From: an uncultured Collinsella sp.
Lineage (GTDB): Bacteria > Actinomycetota > Coriobacteriia > Coriobacteriales > Coriobacteriaceae
Direction of reading: 5' to 3'
NCBI GenBank assembly: GCA_900549655.1
Contig: UROZ01000098.1
Location: 1 to 7,261, forward strand
DNA: 7,261 bases
The position numbers were made by a program, and so were the translations under genes. Below are positions 5,694 through 7,261 of this stretch, piece after piece (position 1 is the first letter of the stretch; each line of letters starts with the position of its first letter). The notes below the pieces were generated by a model, which was not told the DNA's origin, searched no databases, and was given only the letters and a program-made list of their open reading frames with translations.

Positions 5694-6779
5694 ATGGCGC
5701 ACGATGTAGTCCTGATTCCCGGTGACGGTATCGGTCCCGAGATTACGCAGGCCATGCGCCGCGTGGTCGAGGCCACCGGTGTCCAGATCAACTGGAACGT
5801 CCAGGAGGCCGGCGCCGGCGTCATGGACGAGTTTGGCACGCCGCTGCCCCAGCACGTGCTCGATGCGGTCGCCGAGACCAAGGTTGCCATCAAGGGTCCC
5901 ATCACCACACCGGTCGGCACGGGTTTCCGCAGCGTTAACGTGGCCCTGCGCAAGCACTTCGACCTGTACGCCTGCGTGCGCCCCTGCCTGTCGCAGCCGG
6001 GCGACGGCTCGCGCTTCCGCGATGTCGACCTGGTTATCGTGCGCGAGAACACCGAGGACCTCTACGCCGGCATCGAGTTCGATGAGGGCGCTGCCGAGGT
6101 CGAGGAGCTCTCGCAGCTCGTCGAGCGCTCGGGCCAGAAGACCTTCGCCGCTGATTCCGCCATTTCAATTAAGCCGATTTCCATCGCCAAGAGCCGCCGC
6201 ATTGTGGAGTATGCCTTTGAGTATGCCCGCCGCTGCGGCCGCAAAAAGGTGACGGCCGTGCACAAGGCCAACATCATGAAGGCGACCGACGGCCTGTTCC
6301 TGCGCGTGGCGCGCGAGGTGGCCGCCAACTATCCCGATATCGAGTTCAACGACAAGATCGTCGACGCCACCTGCATGGGCTTGGTCCAGAACCCCAACGA
6401 CTTCGATGTCCTGGTGCTGCCCAACCTGTACGGCGACATCGTGAGCGACCTGTGCGCCGGCCTGGTGGGCGGTCTGGGCATGGCCCCCGGCTCCAACATC
6501 GGTGCCGACTGCGCAATCTTTGAGGCTACGCATGGCTCCGCGCCCGATATCGCCGGCCAGGATATCGCCAACCCTACGGCCGAGATCCTCTCTGCTGCGA
6601 TGATGCTCGATCACCTGGGCGAGAACGATGCTGCCAATCGCATTCGTGCCGCCGTATCTGCCACGCTCGACGAGGGCGAGCAAGTTACCGGTGACGTGCG
6701 TCGTGCCCAGACCGGTTCCGTCGAGGGCGCGGTGGGCACGCAGGCCTTTGCCGATGCCGTTATCGCGCACCTGGCCTAA
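5694..6779 (+). CDS. icd: isocitrate dehydrogenase, NAD-type
   Basis: It oxidatively decarboxylates isocitrate to 2-oxoglutarate, here probably feeding glutamate synthesis. The 361 residues match the short NAD-dependent group resembling mitochondrial IDH3 alpha. Visible landmarks are GDGIGPE (10-16) and the substrate loop S80-x-N82-x-x-x-R86 with R96 in the DLYACVRP segment. Others are RENTED (117-122), Y124, K191 in HKANIMK, D224, and the metal-binding D248 and D252 in the family signature [10 protein letters not shown]285-I286 stands where the E. coli NADP enzyme has Lys-Tyr, pointing to NAD+. Homoisocitrate or isopropylmalate dehydrogenase is less likely because the S-x-N motif is intact. 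ATG 5694 follows GAGGAG (5679-5684) by 9 bases. It is the last gene of a four-gene group and is followed by hairpins and a terminator. No aconitase or citrate synthase gene is in the window. Confidence 0.93.
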   Translation: MAHDVVLIPGDGIGPEITQAMRRVVEATGVQINWNVQEAGAGVMDEFGTPLPQHVLDAVAETKVAIKGPITTPVGTGFRSVNVALRKHFDLYACVRPCLSQPGDGSRFRDVDLVIVRENTEDLYAGIEFDEGAAEVEELSQLVERSGQKTFAADSAISIKPISIAKSRRIVEYAFEYARRCGRKKVTAVHKANIMKATDGLFLRVAREVAANYPDIEFNDKIVDATCMGLVQNPNDFDVLVLPNLYGDIVSDLCAGLVGGLGMAPGSNIGADCAIFEATHGSAPDIAGQDIANPTAEILSAAMMLDHLGENDAANRIRAAVSATLDEGEQVTGDVRRAQTGSVEGAVGTQAFADAVIAHLA

Positions 6780-6791
6780 GGCATGCACACT

Positions 6792-6822
6792 GCAAACGCC
6801 TAAATAGTACTTAAGTGTTTGC
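6792..6822 (+). repeat. inverted repeat after the isocitrate dehydrogenase gene
   Basis: GCAAACGC (6792-6799) pairs with GTGTTTGC (6815-6822) in an 8-pair stem with one G-U pair and a 15-base AT-rich loop. It lacks a T-run. It may stabilise the 3' end of the message or act as an operator. TATAAC at 6824-6829 lies just beyond it, but I see no matching -35. Confidence 0.4.
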
Positions 6823-6838
6823 GTATAACCTAAGAATC

Positions 6839-6868
6839 AATACGCCCGGCGCTCCGTCGGGCGTATTC
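6839..6868 (+). terminator. intrinsic terminator of the dehydrogenase gene group
   Basis: AATACGCCCG (6839-6848) and CGGGCGTATT (6858-6867) are perfect 10-base arms around a 9-base loop. The downstream tail is only moderately T-rich (TATTCTATT, overlapping the arm), so termination may be partial. It sits between the isocitrate dehydrogenase gene and the next start. Confidence 0.75.
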
Positions 6869-6905
6869 TATTGGGGACTATGTTTCCTAACAAGGAGTAA
6901 CTGAT

Positions 6906-7261
6906 ATGGGTCTGATTCAAAAGAAGGACGAGAAGGACGAGATCGACGGCATCCAGATCATCGAGCGCGGCGAAGGTCCCGACGGTGACGAGGAAGAGAA
7001 GATCGACTTGGTCGCCGGTACGTCTGCCGAGCACATTGCCGCCGGTACGACTGCCGAGGAGGAAGACGCCCGTCTGGAGGCTCAGATCGCCGCGGACGCC
7101 GCCGACGAGAACCTGATGCCCGAGGCACAGGACGAGGACGACGATATCCTGGGTTCCGACGAGGACGACCACGCATCCAAGCACAAGAAGACGATGATCG
7201 CCGCCTTTGTGGTTGCCGTCGTGATTGCTGCCGTGGTCGGCTTCTTTATCGGCAACGGTGG
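6906..7261 (+). CDS. acidic single-pass membrane protein, partial (3' end missing)
   Basis: The gene runs off the window; 118 full codons are visible and the family is not recognised. Residues 1-92 are soluble and extremely rich in Asp and Glu, with clusters such as GDEEEKID (27-34) and DEDDDILGSDEDD (76-88). A basic patch (SKHKK, 91-95) precedes a membrane segment at about 97-114, ending in FFIGNG. The acidic N-terminus should be cytoplasmic by the positive-inside rule, with a possible outer domain beyond the window. ATG 6906 follows AAGGAG (6892-6897) by 8 bases. It is separated from the upstream group by the 6839-6867 hairpin, so it may have its own promoter, which I could not identify. 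The many Gly/Ala/Asp/Glu residues and codon bias fit the host. Confidence 0.85.
   Translation, partial: MGLIQKKDEKDEIDGIQIIERGEGPDGDEEEKIDLVAGTSAEHIAAGTTAEEEDARLEAQIAADAADENLMPEAQDEDDDILGSDEDDHASKHKKTMIAAFVVAVVIAAVVGFFIGNG

Overview
The window looks like chromosomal DNA from a high-GC actinobacterium of the class Coriobacteriia, most likely Collinsella or a close relative. This is inferred from recognising the proteins and the strong G/C third-position codon use; no search was run. All eight protein genes lie on the + strand, and all but the last are complete. I see no transposase, phage gene, integrase, tRNA, rRNA or CRISPR array. This reads as core chromosome, not an island.

Region 1 (1-1532): a good sigma-70-type promoter (47-75) precedes about 340 bases without a convincing gene. 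That stretch is packed with short, strong inverted repeats, so it is probably a long structured leader or a stand-alone RNA. It leads into a lipoprotein with a solute-binding-protein fold (425-1432) that has a Ser/acid-rich tail and no transporter partners nearby. A strong intrinsic terminator (1499-1532) closes this unit.

Region 2 (1533-2395): a second gene-free stretch precedes hpf (long-form ribosome hibernation factor, also called raiA). Its 1587-1595 segment can pair with 1740-1747, which contains the hpf ribosome binding site. The leader may therefore be a folded RNA that controls hpf, and possibly the known raiA-associated RNA. A perfect palindrome and a strong terminator follow hpf.

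Region 3 (2396-6868): a DegV-family fatty-acid-binding protein starts right after the hpf terminator. After a 92-base gap come four tightly packed genes with gaps of 5, 15 and 6 bases: a beta-hydroxyacid dehydrogenase with an unusual 48-residue His/Cys-rich tail, a small membrane protein, a HEAT-repeat-like helical protein, and an NAD-type isocitrate dehydrogenase. A hairpin terminator at 6839-6867 closes the group.

Region 4 (6869-7261): the start of a gene for a protein with a very acidic cytoplasmic N-terminus followed by one membrane segment, cut off by the window end.

The genes do not form one obvious pathway. The themes are stationary-phase ribosome protection (hpf), lipid handling (DegV) and central carbon/redox metabolism (the two dehydrogenases). 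The most interesting items are the two structured gene-free stretches and the metal-binding-like tail on the dehydrogenase.
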